Counted from the first letter of the stretch, positions 1-7,150 are shown. The stretch is 15,415 nt of DNA from Thermoplasmatales archaeon (GCA_030019485.1 JASEEW010000020.1:1-15415); one strand, 5' to 3'. Notes: generated from the letters alone by a model not told the origin. Numbers and translations are program-made.

Positions 1-3000
1 TCATAAAGGAATATACCAGATAGTTCATCAACAACAGCTGACCAAACAAACGTTGGCGTGGCTGTAAGCACGGTACTGTTGTTTTCTGGTGAAATCAGAG
101 ATGGTGCGGATATTGGCGGTGTTGTGTCAATCCTCACTATGATTGTGTTTACAGGTGTTTCTGTGTTTCCTGCGTTGTCCACAGAGTAATAGTATATTGT
201 GTGAATGCCATCATTGCTATGGCCTGATGGAGCAAGTATTGTAACAGTTGTTCCCAACACCCATTCTGTACCATCAATCTGATAATATATTGTTGCCACC
301 CCAGAGCCTTCCCCATCGTATGCTGTTAGATTTATTGTTACATTCTTATTAGACCATTCTGGTGGCACTTCAGCAGTTGTTACTGGGCTTGTGTTATCTA
401 TTTTCACATCCACAGTTACTGAAACCCCCCTATTGCCTGCATTGTCCACTGCTCTAAATTCTACAGTATGGATTCCATCTGCAGAAATCACAATTGGACT
501 TGTATACACTGTCCATTCACCACCATCTATTCTGTACTCAATGTATGCCACACCACTTGTTTCATCTGCAGCAGCTATGGTTAATGTCACATCTGATACA
601 TACCATCCGTTGTCACCCATTGTACCATCTATCATGTATGTTGTTGTCGGTGCTGTCGTATCCAAAATAATACTATCATTAACCGGTTCTGATTCACCAA
701 CATCATTCCTGCATTTGAAATAAACCGTTTTGTTTCCGTCACCCGTCAACAGGAGCCACACTTTAGAAGTTGCGTAAACTTCCCAAACCCCGCCAGCAAA
801 TGTCTGGTCGTTACTTATCATCATCTCTGTTGCATTCTCTGCGCAGAGTGTTAATGTAACAGAAGATGAATTTGTGTAAGTAGCGCCGTTATTTATCACA
901 ATTGATAGATTTGTTGGCGGCTGGGGCGCTGCTGAGATTATGAACTCATCGCCTATGGATATGTTCTGGTTATTACTCGTATCATTTGCCCATATGTAAT
1001 ATCGGTATTTATCAACGGTTGTGTAGGTTGCATTATAGTAATATACATCTATACCTGCTATTCTTGTCATAGTAATATTTACTTGTGAAAATCCTCCAGA
1101 CCATGAGATATTAACCTTTACACAACTCACAGCAACATTATCAGTTACTGTGCACGTTATGTTCACATAGCCGCCTGTAACCTGAGTTTCAGGTACCGCC
1201 TGAACATTTGAAATCTCTGGTTTTTCTGTGTCTGGAACATTCACACAGCACATTGCATCAGCGACTGTAGGTGCAGACTCTGTGTTGCCAGCATTATCAA
1301 CCGCAATTGAATAAAATTCATAATATCCGTTTCCGTTTGGCGCTGTGAAACTCCAAGACCAAGGTGATGCAGAATCAGTACCGAACAATGTCCAACTACC
1401 GAATGTCGCATTATTTGTTGAATATCTATACCATAATTCTACACTTGCCAATCCGCTGACAGTATCAGATGCTGTTGCAGTAACAGTTATAGGTGAAGAT
1501 GTTTGCCAATATGGTGAAATTATATTAGCAGAACTGGTTGGTACTGCATTATCATAACTGCATATCGCATCCGCACTTACAGGTGCAGATTCATTATTAC
1601 TTGCATTATCCCATGCAATTGAGTAAAATTCATAATAGCCATTACCATTCGGTGCTGTGAAACTCCATGACCATGGTGGAGCGGTATCTGTTCCAAATAA
1701 AATCCAGCTACCCCATGTTGAATTATCATTTGAATATCTGTAATACAAACTCACATTGGCTACGCCACTGCTATCATCACTTGCAGTAGCGGCGACCGTG
1801 AAGGGAGCCGAGGTTTGCCAGTAGGGGGAGATTGGGTTGACGGAGGAGGTTGGAGATACTGGATCATAGCCGCAAACTTCACCCGCCTCTATGGCTTCAT
1901 CCTCAGGTGGTAAACCTTCATTATTACCGGCGATATCCCGTGCCCTTGTATAGAAATGATAATACCCAGTACCATTTGGAAAATCAAAATTCCATTCCCA
2001 AGGTTCTGCAGTATCAGCAGCAAACAAAATCCAAACCCCAAATGATGGCCATTCTGTAGCATATCTATACCATAATTCTACACTTGCCACCCCACTTACA
2101 TCATCATTTGCTGTTGCAGTAATCGTTAATGGAGTAGTTTTCTTCCAGAATGGTGAAATTGGAGTGAGGGAACTTGTAGGTGTCCCTGGTTCAACTCCAC
2201 CGCCGTGATCATATCCGCACATCGCATCCGCACAGCCGGGTGCGGATTCAACATTATTTGCGTTATCAGTAGCAATTGAGTAAAACTCATAATATCCATT
2301 TCCATTCGGTGCAGTGAAATTCCATTCCCATGGCTCAGATGTATCTGTGCTGAATAAGGTCCAAGAACCCCAACTTGCATTATCACTTGAATATCTGTAA
2401 TACAAACTCACATTGGCTACGCCACTATTATCATCATTTGCTGTTGCGGTGATTGTGAATGGTGTGGAGGTTTGCCAGTAGGGTGAAACTGTATTAATCG
2501 ACGATATCGGCTTTACAGTATCAACTTTTATAATTCGCCATCCACTCCAGTCACCCCACGCACCGTTATTATCTTTTACTTTCACCCTCCAGTACCATAT
2601 GCCATCTGATAATGTGCTGGGCCAGTTGTAATAGGTGTTAGAATCAGTCATGTTTGACCAGTAGTCAATTGTGCTGAAATCACTATTTTGGCTTATTGTT
2701 AAATTAAAAGCATTCTGCGTATCACCAGCATCTGGATCATTAAACTCCCAATCGAAATATGGTGTGTTATCGTTTGTCCAGGTGTTGTTCGCTGGTGCTA
2801 CAAGGGTTGGGGGGTTGGGTGGGTTGTTGACTGTGGTTGTTGATAATGTGATTGTAATTTCTTTACTATTACCCATATTCGGCTCAGCATAATTTGTCAC
2901 ATAACCAGTTTTACTCGCCGTCACATTATGCGGCGTGTAATAAATCTTGCTTGTCTGGTTCTGCCAGTACTCCGTGCACTCAATCCATCTCACCCAACCA

Positions 3001-4076
3001 TCACTATTTGTTATGTATTTCTGGTCAAAAGTGCCATTTATATTATCTCTTACTCTAACGGTTGCACCTGAGATTGGAGAACTGGTTGAGTTGATGACCT
3101 TTGTGTGAAGATAGTGTTTTACGGTGAGGGTGGAGGAAGCATCACCAAAGTAAACTTTGGTTTTTGTGAAGGTCGTATTTAAAACAACTGCACTTGACGA
3201 TGAATTCAAATAGAGATCATAATTATCAGAATTTGTTACAGAACAGTTCTTTATCTGGTTGCTATCTGATGATTGCCCCATAAAGATACCATAATAAAAA
3301 TTATTGTATAATGTGCATTCTGTTATATGGTTGTTGTTTGAGACGGAGTCAAGACCAATCCCACAAACAGAATTATGATGAACCACGCAGTTTGTTATTG
3401 TGTTATTTGAGGAGGAGTAGAGAGTAATACTCCATGAATGGTTGTCTACAGTGCAGTTTACTATTGTGTTGTTTGAGGAATAGGAATTGAATTGAATTCC
3501 CGCTTGATTGTCGTTGTTGTAGATGTAACAATTTGCGATGGTGTTGATGTTTGATGAACTAGAAAATACAATTCCATGATATGAGTTGTTATATATAGTA
3601 GAGTTTGCGATATAGTTATTTGAGGAAGATTTGAAAAGAACGCCGTAGTAATTTCTGTAAGAAGTTATATTATCAATTTTTCCATTAATTACATCGTAGA
3701 AATAAATTCCGTAGATATTGATTCCACCATCATGCACCATACAGTTTCTTACGATGAAATAGACATCTGTATTTTCTATGTGAATGCCATGTGCACTGCT
3801 CGCATTTATATCCCAGTTCTCAATGATGTACGGGTTGGATATAGAGCCGTCACCAGCAGATACCCCATTTGTTGCGTTGAAACCTGAGTTGCCATCAATG
3901 TAGATGGGCTCGTGTGATGTGTAGGCTTTAGACTGAGATGCAGATTTTACCCCACTCTCCGCTCCCCCGCTCTCTATCATCATAATCCCTGTGAGAACAC
4001 CCATGAGCACTACCACTCCAATCGAACATACTACTATTGTGCTTTTTGCATTGTTGTTTTTATTTTTTTCTGACAT
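1..4076 (-). CDS. Giant surface protein: signal/anchor, NosD-like beta-helix, tandem Ig-like repeats (3' end cut by window)
   Basis: The reading frame is open from the ATG at 4076 to the left edge, giving at least 1358 residues with no stop seen. Approximate layout: charged N-terminus KNKNNNAK, then a hydrophobic segment at residues 13-34; Asn/Ser-rich parallel beta-helix repeats of the NosD kind at 50-300 (recurring SSSNNTI.NC motifs); a carboxypeptidase-regulatory-like beta sandwich at 310-390 (SPISGATVRVRDN); an FN3-like domain at 416-517; four near-identical Ig-like repeats at 518-945; then at least four more divergent Ig/PKD-like units. The composition (Asn, Ser, Thr, Tyr, Trp; many N-x-S/T sites) fits an exported, probably glycosylated cell-surface protein, tethered by the N-terminal segment or by an unseen C-terminus. 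The start overlaps the end of the acylphosphatase-like gene by 17 bases, so it is last among the visible genes of a coupled operon. The exact ligand or adhesion role cannot be read from sequence. Confidence 0.9.
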   Translation of the reverse strand, partial: MSEKNKNNNAKSTIVVCSIGVVVLMGVLTGIMMIESGGAESGVKSASQSKAYTSHEPIYIDGNSGFNATNGVSAGDGSISNPYIIENWDINASSAHGIHIENTDVYFIVRNCMVHDGGINIYGIYFYDVINGKIDNITSYRNYYGVLFKSSSNNYIANSTIYNNSYHGIVFSSSSNINTIANCYIYNNDNQAGIQFNSYSSNNTIVNCTVDNHSWSITLYSSSNNTITNCVVHHNSVCGIGLDSVSNNNHITECTLYNNFYYGIFMGQSSDSNQIKNCSVTNSDNYDLYLNSSSSAVVLNTTFTKTKVYFGDASSTLTVKHYLHTKVINSTSSPISGATVRVRDNINGTFDQKYITNSDGWVRWIECTEYWQNQTSKIYYTPHNVTASKTGYVTNYAEPNMGNSKEITITLSTTTVNNPPNPPTLVAPANNTWTNDNTPYFDWEFNDPDAGDTQNAFNLTISQNSDFSTIDYWSNMTDSNTYYNWPSTLSDGIWYWRVKVKDNNGAWGDWSGWRIIKVDTVKPISSINTVSPYWQTSTPFTITATANDDNSGVANVSLYYRYSSDNASWGSWTLFSTDTSEPWEWNFTAPNGNGYYEFYSIATDNANNVESAPGCADAMCGYDHGGGVEPGTPTSSLTPISPFWKKTTPLTITATANDDVSGVASVELWYRYATEWPSFGVWILFAADTAEPWEWNFDFPNGTGYYHFYTRARDIAGNNEGLPPEDEAIEAGEVCGYDPVSPTSSVNPISPYWQTSAPFTVAATASDDSSGVANVSLYYRYSNDNSTWGSWILFGTDTAPPWSWSFTAPNGNGYYEFYSIAWDNASNNESAPVSADAICSYDNAVPTSSANIISPYWQTSSPITVTATASDTVSGLASVELWYRYSTNNATFGSWTLFGTDSASPWSWSFTAPNGNGYYEFYSIAVDNAGNTESAPTVADAMCCVNVPDTEKPEISNVQAVPETQVTGGYVNITCTVTDNVAVSCVKVNISWSGGFSQVNITMTRIAGIDVYYYNATYTTVDKYRYYIWANDTSNNQNISIGDEFIISAAPQPPTNLSIVINNGATYTNSSSVTLTLCAENATEMMISNDQTFAGGVWEVYATSKVWLLLTGDGNKTVYFKCRNDVGESEPVNDSIILDTTAPTTTYMIDGTMGDNGWYVSDVTLTIAAADETSGVAYIEYRIDGGEWTVYTSPIVISADGIHTVEFRAVDNAGNRGVSVTVDVKIDNTSPVTTAEVPPEWSNKNVTINLTAYDGEGSGVATIYYQIDGTEWVLGTTVTILAPSGHSNDGIHTIYYYSVDNAGNTETPVNTIIVRIDTTPPISAPSLISPENNSTVLTATPTFVWSAVVDELSGIFLY
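1240..2525 (-). repeat. Four tandem in-frame Ig-like repeats (about 105-115 codons each)
   Basis: Approximate units in protein order are 2525-2215, 2214-1867, 1866-1555 and 1554-1240. Each starts with a SP(Y/F)W(Q/K)(T/K)(S/T).P motif, carries (S/F)G.W.LF..D(T/S)..PW.W.F and NG.GYY.FY, and ends with a short linker containing Cys. Units 1, 3 and 4 are also close at the DNA level: stretches encoding FTAPNGNGYYEFYSIA differ mainly at third positions. Unit 2 is the outlier, with a longer linker and KKT in place of QTS. This indicates duplication followed by purifying selection or gene conversion. Confidence 0.85.
3975..4076 (-). repeat. Duplicated signal/anchor-coding segment, copy 1
   Basis: These 102 bases encode the first 34 residues of the giant surface protein. 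They align without any gap to 4906-5007 (constant offset 931) with about 11 differences by my count, roughly 89% identity. The hydrophobic core ending in LMGVLTGIMMI is shared, with several amino-acid changes between copies. Confidence 0.85.
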
Positions 4077-4719
4077 GTTTTTTTACCTCCGTATCATTTT
4101 TACTTTTATTTTTCTCATTTTCAATAAACCTATCAACAATAAACGTGAGTCTATCCACAACTTTTGTGAATTGTACTTGAGTATTTGCCAAATTTTTATT
4201 CAGTATTGTAAATTGTTTTTGACCTGCTAACAAATTCTTATTCATTGTAACCATGGTTTTAAAGATTACATCATACTTCTTATCCATTTTATTAAAACTC
4301 TCATGTGTTTCATCTCTTAGATTATCTACTTTTTCACCTACTTTATTTACACTGCCCTGGACACCATTTACACTGCTTTGAATACCACCTAAGTATAATA
4401 CCATTGTTCCTGCTCTATCGCCAAATTCCTCTTCTAATCTGCCATATTTAATATCAAAATACTCAAATTCACCTGTAGCATTGGATTTCTCCACAATTTT
4501 TACATCTTCTACATTTATAAAATCTTTTTTTATCTTTATTGCCTCAACGAACTTTGGTATTAATTCCTCATCAAGTTCACATACTATTTGAACATCTGAA
4601 TTTCTCATGTTTTCAACATATCCTGTTACACCAGATTTGGATGCTATATCTTTTACAGCATCTCTATATTCGACTTTCTGAACTTTCCCTTTAGAGATCA
4701 ATCTTATTCTTTTTTTCAT
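4060..4719 (-). CDS. Acylphosphatase-like domain fused to a C-terminal coiled coil
   Basis: 219 residues. Residues 1-95 match the acylphosphatase fold: a first strand RIRLISKG, then KVQKVEYRD, which corresponds to the family's G-x-VQGVxFR phosphate loop with catalytic Arg, then GVTGYVENM with the catalytic-type Asn. It closes with TGEFEYFDIKYG, as in the family ending EFxxFxI. Typical acylphosphatases are about 90 residues and stop there; this one continues for about 125 residues of heptad-like sequence (SVNGVQGSVNKVGEKVDNL, then NKNLLAGQKQ) and a charged tail. The ATG at 4719 was chosen because GGAGG lies 8-13 bases upstream; the frame runs further upstream only by overlapping the preceding small gene. 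It overlaps the giant surface gene by 17 bases. The VQK-V-E loop differs from the canonical VQGVGF, so catalysis is uncertain; the domain may instead serve as a binding module. Confidence 0.75.
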   Translation of the reverse strand: MKKRIRLISKGKVQKVEYRDAVKDIASKSGVTGYVENMRNSDVQIVCELDEELIPKFVEAIKIKKDFINVEDVKIVEKSNATGEFEYFDIKYGRLEEEFGDRAGTMVLYLGGIQSSVNGVQGSVNKVGEKVDNLRDETHESFNKMDKKYDVIFKTMVTMNKNLLAGQKQFTILNKNLANTQVQFTKVVDRLTFIVDRFIENEKNKSKNDTEVKKHVRKK

Positions 4720-4723
4720 TTTA

Positions 4724-4885
4724 TCACTCCTCCATCGTATAAAAGTATAAATGGTTATTAAAGTTATTGTTCTTGACCGAGGCCCCATCTCCCATATTAA
4801 CATGGACTATCCCGAAAACTACTGTAAATACCAAAATCTGCATTTCCAGCACACTAAACTTTTTTCTTCTATTTTTTGCTAACAT
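4724..4885 (-). CDS. Small single-pass membrane protein, pilin-signal-like N-terminus
   Basis: 53 residues, unrecognised. It begins MLAKNRRKKFSVLEM followed by a hydrophobic stretch (QILVFTVVFGIVHV) and then a polar Asn-rich tail. The order basic residues, F, S, V, L, E, hydrophobic helix resembles the type IV prepilin pattern (cleavage before F, Glu at +5), although the position before F is Lys rather than Gly. GAGGTGATAAAAATG places a ribosome binding site correctly for this ATG. The stop codon lies within the ribosome binding region of the acylphosphatase-like gene, 4 bases before its ATG, and the upstream small gene ends 5 bases before this start. Such spacing strongly suggests translation within the operon. 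Function is not known. Confidence 0.6.
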   Translation of the reverse strand: MLAKNRRKKFSVLEMQILVFTVVFGIVHVNMGDGASVKNNNFNNHLYFYTMEE

Positions 4886-4890
4886 TTTTA

Positions 4891-5007
4891 TCACCTCATC
4901 TCATTTATCATCATAATCCCTGTGAGAACACCCATGAGCATCACTGCTCCAATCAAGCATACCATTATTGTGCTTTTTGCGTTGTTGTTTTTATTTTTTG
5001 CTAACAT
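4891..5007 (-). CDS. 38-residue membrane peptide, copy of the surface protein's anchor segment
   Basis: The product starts MLAKNKNNNAK and continues with a hydrophobic segment ending in LMGVLTGIMMI, then NEMR and a stop. It is the same segment as residues 1-34 of the giant surface protein, followed by a stop after four more codons. AAGGAG lies about 10 bases upstream of the ATG, in the last codons of the preceding gene, which ends 1 base before this start. It could be a functional small membrane peptide, or the head of a second surface-protein gene whose body was lost or never acquired. The intact ribosome site and packed spacing favour expression. Confidence 0.6.
   Translation of the reverse strand: MLAKNKNNNAKSTIMVCLIGAVMLMGVLTGIMMINEMR
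4906..5007 (-). repeat. Duplicated signal/anchor-coding segment, copy 2
   Basis: Gap-free partner of 3975-4076 (offset 931). It covers almost the whole 38-residue small gene, and similarity ends at the ATG side and just before its stop. Confidence 0.85.
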
Positions 5008-5008
5008 A

Positions 5009-5311
5009 TTACCTACTCCTTATTTTTTTGATACGATATGTACCGTCACCTAATTTCACAAGTTTAAACCCTACCTCTGCTAACCCTTTTTTAATTCTTT
5101 CATCCCTCAGTTTTTTTATTTCTTCAAAAGATAAGTTTTTCTTTTCTTCTTCCCTTTGCATAAGCGCCCTCATCACATGCAACTCATACATCATCTTATC
5201 GTTTGGAAATTCTTTTCTTACTTCTTTTTTCAATTTCTCAAATTTTTTTCTACTAATAGATGTTTCTTTCCAGAGTTTTTCTAAATCATACCACTCGTAT
5301 TCTTTTCTCAT
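5009..5311 (-). CDS. Hypothetical charged helical protein
   Basis: 100 residues, no family recognised. It is dominated by Lys/Glu helices (KKFEKLKKEVRKEF; FEEIKKLRDERIKKG) and ends with a small beta-like segment (GFKLVKLGDGTYRIKKI). There are no signal peptide or membrane segments, so it is probably cytosolic. The ATG at 5311 is preceded by GAGGT at suitable distance, and this site overlaps the stop region of the upstream gene (11 bases apart). Downstream, the 38-residue membrane peptide starts 1 base after its stop. The plus-strand ORF over the same bases is a low-complexity shadow. Confidence 0.75.
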   Translation of the reverse strand: MRKEYEWYDLEKLWKETSISRKKFEKLKKEVRKEFPNDKMMYELHVMRALMQREEEKKNLSFEEIKKLRDERIKKGLAEVGFKLVKLGDGTYRIKKIRSR

Positions 5312-5322
5312 ATAGTATTACC

Positions 5323-5634
5323 TCATTCATATTTTTCTTTACCATGTTTTTCTTTTAATCTTAAATCCACGATAAATTCTGTGTTCTCATCAAATTTTTT
5401 TGTGTCTTCATACTCTTCTTTAGTCAAATCAAGTTTAATATCATACATTGGACAAGGTAATGTATAAAGTGTTCCACCCATATATGGTGTTTTAAGTTCT
5501 AACAAGTAATAAATCTCAGTTTTACTTTTATGTTTTAGTCCAAATCCAAACCATTTTGTTTCCTCAATTTTCTTTAGCGCATTTATTGACACCTGATTAG
5601 AGGTCCTACTATCCATATATACACTTTTAGTCAC
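5323..5634 (-). CDS. Hypothetical protein, GTG start overlapping the upstream stop
   Basis: 103 residues, not recognised. The sequence is mixed alpha/beta with aromatic-rich strands (TKWFGFGLKHK; TEIYYLLELKTPYMGG) and an acidic/basic C-terminus. The GTG at 5634 overlaps the previous gene's stop by 8 bases (GTGACTAA) and has AAGG about 9 bases upstream; the alternative ATG at 5616 has no visible ribosome site. The coupling suggests it is made together with the 82-residue protein encoded before it. Confidence 0.7.
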   Translation of the reverse strand: MTKSVYMDSRTSNQVSINALKKIEETKWFGFGLKHKSKTEIYYLLELKTPYMGGTLYTLPCPMYDIKLDLTKEEYEDTKKFDENTEFIVDLRLKEKHGKEKYE

Positions 5635-5875
5635 TTGTTGAACCTTTATATCCTATTTTCTTTAAGGTTAATTCGAACAAAGAGCCTAACAAATCACGAG
5701 AAATTTTATTGATTCCACATTGACCCAGCGTTTCCTTTCCCATTATGAAAGAACTTTTTTGGTTTTCATATTCAAGATGCGAATCTGAGGGGCTTAAAAT
5801 TAATTTATATGGAGCATTGACTACTTGACTGAGTCTAATCTCATCAAGATATAGTTCTTTCTTAATTTCTTTCAT
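5627..5875 (-). CDS. Hypothetical 82-residue protein
   Basis: No family recognised. It opens MKEIKKELYLDEIRLSQVV and contains a middle segment rich in Ser and charged residues, then GKETLGQCGINKISRDLLG. It has no PIN-domain acidic residues or RelE-like basic pattern, so it does not look like a classical toxin partner for the ribbon-helix-helix gene in front of it. GGGAG lies 7-8 bases before the ATG, inside the end of that gene, and the two are separated by only 4 bases. Confidence 0.7.
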   Translation of the reverse strand: MKEIKKELYLDEIRLSQVVNAPYKLILSPSDSHLEYENQKSSFIMGKETLGQCGINKISRDLLGSLFELTLKKIGYKGSTSD

Positions 5876-5879
5876 TTTT

Positions 5880-6017
5880 TTACTCCCAGCCGTTGTTCTC
5901 CATCAGCCTGCAGATTATGTCATCATAGGTTTCCTTTTTCTTGCCGAGCTCTGCAAGCCTGTCCCTAGTTTCCTTCCTGACCCTTATCACAGTTACATCA
6001 TTCTCCGTATTTTTCAT
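5880..6017 (-). CDS. Ribbon-helix-helix regulator / antitoxin-like protein (DUF7557-like)
   Basis: 45 residues. A beta-strand TVIRVRKET leads into two helices (RDRLAELGKKKETYDDII, then CRLMENNG). This is the arrangement of short archaeal antitoxin-like RHH proteins, where the first strand pairs in a dimer and contacts DNA. The ATG at 6017 was chosen because the longer frame to 6113 runs back through the promoter and into the neighbouring GTPase gene. It is the first gene of the long minus-strand operon. The promoter carries a perfect 7-base dyad (6036-6052), which fits autoregulation. No recognisable toxin follows, so a transcriptional regulator for the operon is at least as likely as an antitoxin. 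Confidence 0.75.
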   Translation of the reverse strand: MKNTENDVTVIRVRKETRDRLAELGKKKETYDDIICRLMENNGWE

Positions 6018-6035
6018 ATACACCACTATAAAAGA

Positions 6036-6055
6036 ATATACATTGTGTATATAAG
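6036..6055 (-). promoter_or_regulatory. Operon promoter with overlapping operator-like dyad
   Basis: On the minus strand CTTATATA (6055-6048) is a TATA-like box about 30 bases before the ATG at 6017. The perfect inverted repeat ATATACA-ttg-TGTATAT (6036-6042, 6046-6052) overlaps the box. A further ATATACAC lies at 6016-6023, inverted relative to GTGTATAT at 6045-6052. Binding of a dimeric RHH protein here would block TBP access; that is inference. Confidence 0.6.
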
Positions 6056-6087
6056 TATTTTTGTGTCTGCCTGTGTTTTTATGAGCC

Positions 6088-7068
6088 TCAGGCCAAGACG
6101 AGCTTCTCGGCAAGTGTTTGAAATGCCCCCTCCACGTTTTCGCCTGTTTTCGCGCTCGTTCTCAGGCAGGGCGCGTTGAACTCGGAGGCAAGTCTTTTCA
6201 ATTCGTTTCCTGCAAACCCGGGAGCCAGATCTATTTTGTTTGCCACAAAAATCACAGGTATTGGTCTGGTGGCCCTGAAAATTGCTTCCACCCACCTGCG
6301 AAGATGTGAAAGGGTTTCCGGTCTTGTGGTATCACAGATTATGATTGCGCCGTTACCTCCCTGGTAATATGTTGGGTGTATGGTTCTGAAATCCTCCAGC
6401 CCTGTAATGTCCCAGAGACTTAACGTGAGCTCCACACCAAGCACCTGTATTACTTTCCTGGTAACCTTCGCACCTATTGTCGGCAGATACTTGTCCACAA
6501 ACATCCCGTAAACATATCTTCTAATCAAGGATGTTTTTCCAACCATAGGGTCGCCGAGCAGACAGATTTTTTTTGTTTTTCTTAATTCCCTGAGCTTTTC
6601 CGCCTCTAAATGCTTCAGCACTTCTTCCCGCTTGTTAATGGCTTCTTCGCACCCCGGGTCGAGCTCCAAAGCTTTATCAAAGCACTCAACAGATTCTATG
6701 TATCGGCAGAGGGAGCTCATTAGAGAGCCCTGCACAACCCATGCGTTAACATTACTGGGCTCAAGCTCCACTGCTTTTTTAAAACATTTTACCGCCTCAT
6801 CATAACTGCCCTGGATGAGCAGGGCCGCACCCTGGTTACTCCAGGCTTTCGCGTAAAAAGGCTTGAAAAGCGTGGCTCTGCGATAGCAGCTGAGCGCTTC
6901 CTCTATGTTGCCCTGGATTAGATATACATTTCCAAGCTCATTATAGGCCTCTGCGAATTTAGGGCTGCGGCTCAGTGCCCTGCGATAGCACCCAACCGCT
7001 TCACTGTACATGCCCATGCTAGCAAATGATTTCGCTTTTCTGAACAGCCAGTTCGGATCCTCGTTCAT
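6088..7068 (-). CDS. TPR repeats fused to a Ras/Rab-like small GTPase
   Basis: 326 residues. Residues 8-145 hold four TPR units (AEAYNELGNVYLIQGNIEEA, then AKAWSNQGAALLIQGSYDEA, and similar). Residues 165-326 are a full GTPase domain: G1 GDPMVGKT at 172-179, switch I Thr197 (PTIGA), G3 DITG at 220-223, G4 NKID at 277-280 and G5 TSAK at 304-307. Ras G12 corresponds to Pro174 and the catalytic Gln61 to Leu224, so intrinsic hydrolysis may be slow or use another residue. TPR units bind protein partners, so this is probably a regulated scaffold; no lipidation motif is seen at the C-terminus (EKLVLA). It has its own promoter, and the start sits at the expected transcription start, suggesting a leaderless mRNA. 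It may be a resident chromosomal gene beside the mobile element. Confidence 0.93.
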   Translation of the reverse strand: MNEDPNWLFRKAKSFASMGMYSEAVGCYRRALSRSPKFAEAYNELGNVYLIQGNIEEALSCYRRATLFKPFYAKAWSNQGAALLIQGSYDEAVKCFKKAVELEPSNVNAWVVQGSLMSSLCRYIESVECFDKALELDPGCEEAINKREEVLKHLEAEKLRELRKTKKICLLGDPMVGKTSLIRRYVYGMFVDKYLPTIGAKVTRKVIQVLGVELTLSLWDITGLEDFRTIHPTYYQGGNGAIIICDTTRPETLSHLRRWVEAIFRATRPIPVIFVANKIDLAPGFAGNELKRLASEFNAPCLRTSAKTGENVEGAFQTLAEKLVLA

Positions 7069-7092
7069 ATCATTATGAGATTAGTTTTTTCG

Positions 7093-7100
7093 TTTATAAT
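7093..7100 (-). promoter_or_regulatory. TATA box of the TPR-GTPase gene
   Basis: ATTATAAA on the minus strand is centred about 28 bases upstream of the ATG at 7068, with no ribosome site before that ATG. This is the normal archaeal leaderless arrangement. Confidence 0.5.
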
Positions 7101-7119
7101 GTTTGTTATGAAACAAGGA

Positions 7120-7135
7120 CATAAAACCTTTTATG
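7120..7135. repeat. Perfect palindrome CATAAAA-cc-TTTTATG
   Basis: Seven-base arms with a 2-base centre, lying in the 112-base gap between the recombinase stop and the GTPase start, upstream of the GTPase TATA box. It could be a regulator site for the GTPase gene or part of a recombination region. Confidence 0.4.
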
Positions 7136-7150
7136 CTCCTTTTTGATATT

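Noticed and set aside
391..723. Open frames on the plus strand across the surface-protein region (also 1345-1557, 1850-2059, 2671-2892)
   Set aside because: They are antisense shadows of the continuous minus-strand frame, whose protein shows clear repeated domains.
2126..2386. 86-codon minus-strand frame inside the Ig repeats
   Set aside because: Lies in another frame of the surface-protein gene, with His/Met/Pro-rich composition typical of an out-of-frame read.
4720..4803. N-terminal extension of the acylphosphatase-like protein
   Set aside because: Overlaps the 53-residue gene; the ATG at 4719 has a well-placed GGAGG and begins the conserved domain.
6018..6113. Longer N-terminus for the RHH protein
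   Set aside because: Would run through the TATA box and operator and into the GTPase gene; the conserved domain starts after the ATG at 6017.
6118..6367. Plus-strand and alternative minus-strand frames inside the GTPase gene
   Set aside because: They overlap a gene with all five G motifs and have no ribosome sites or recognisable domains.
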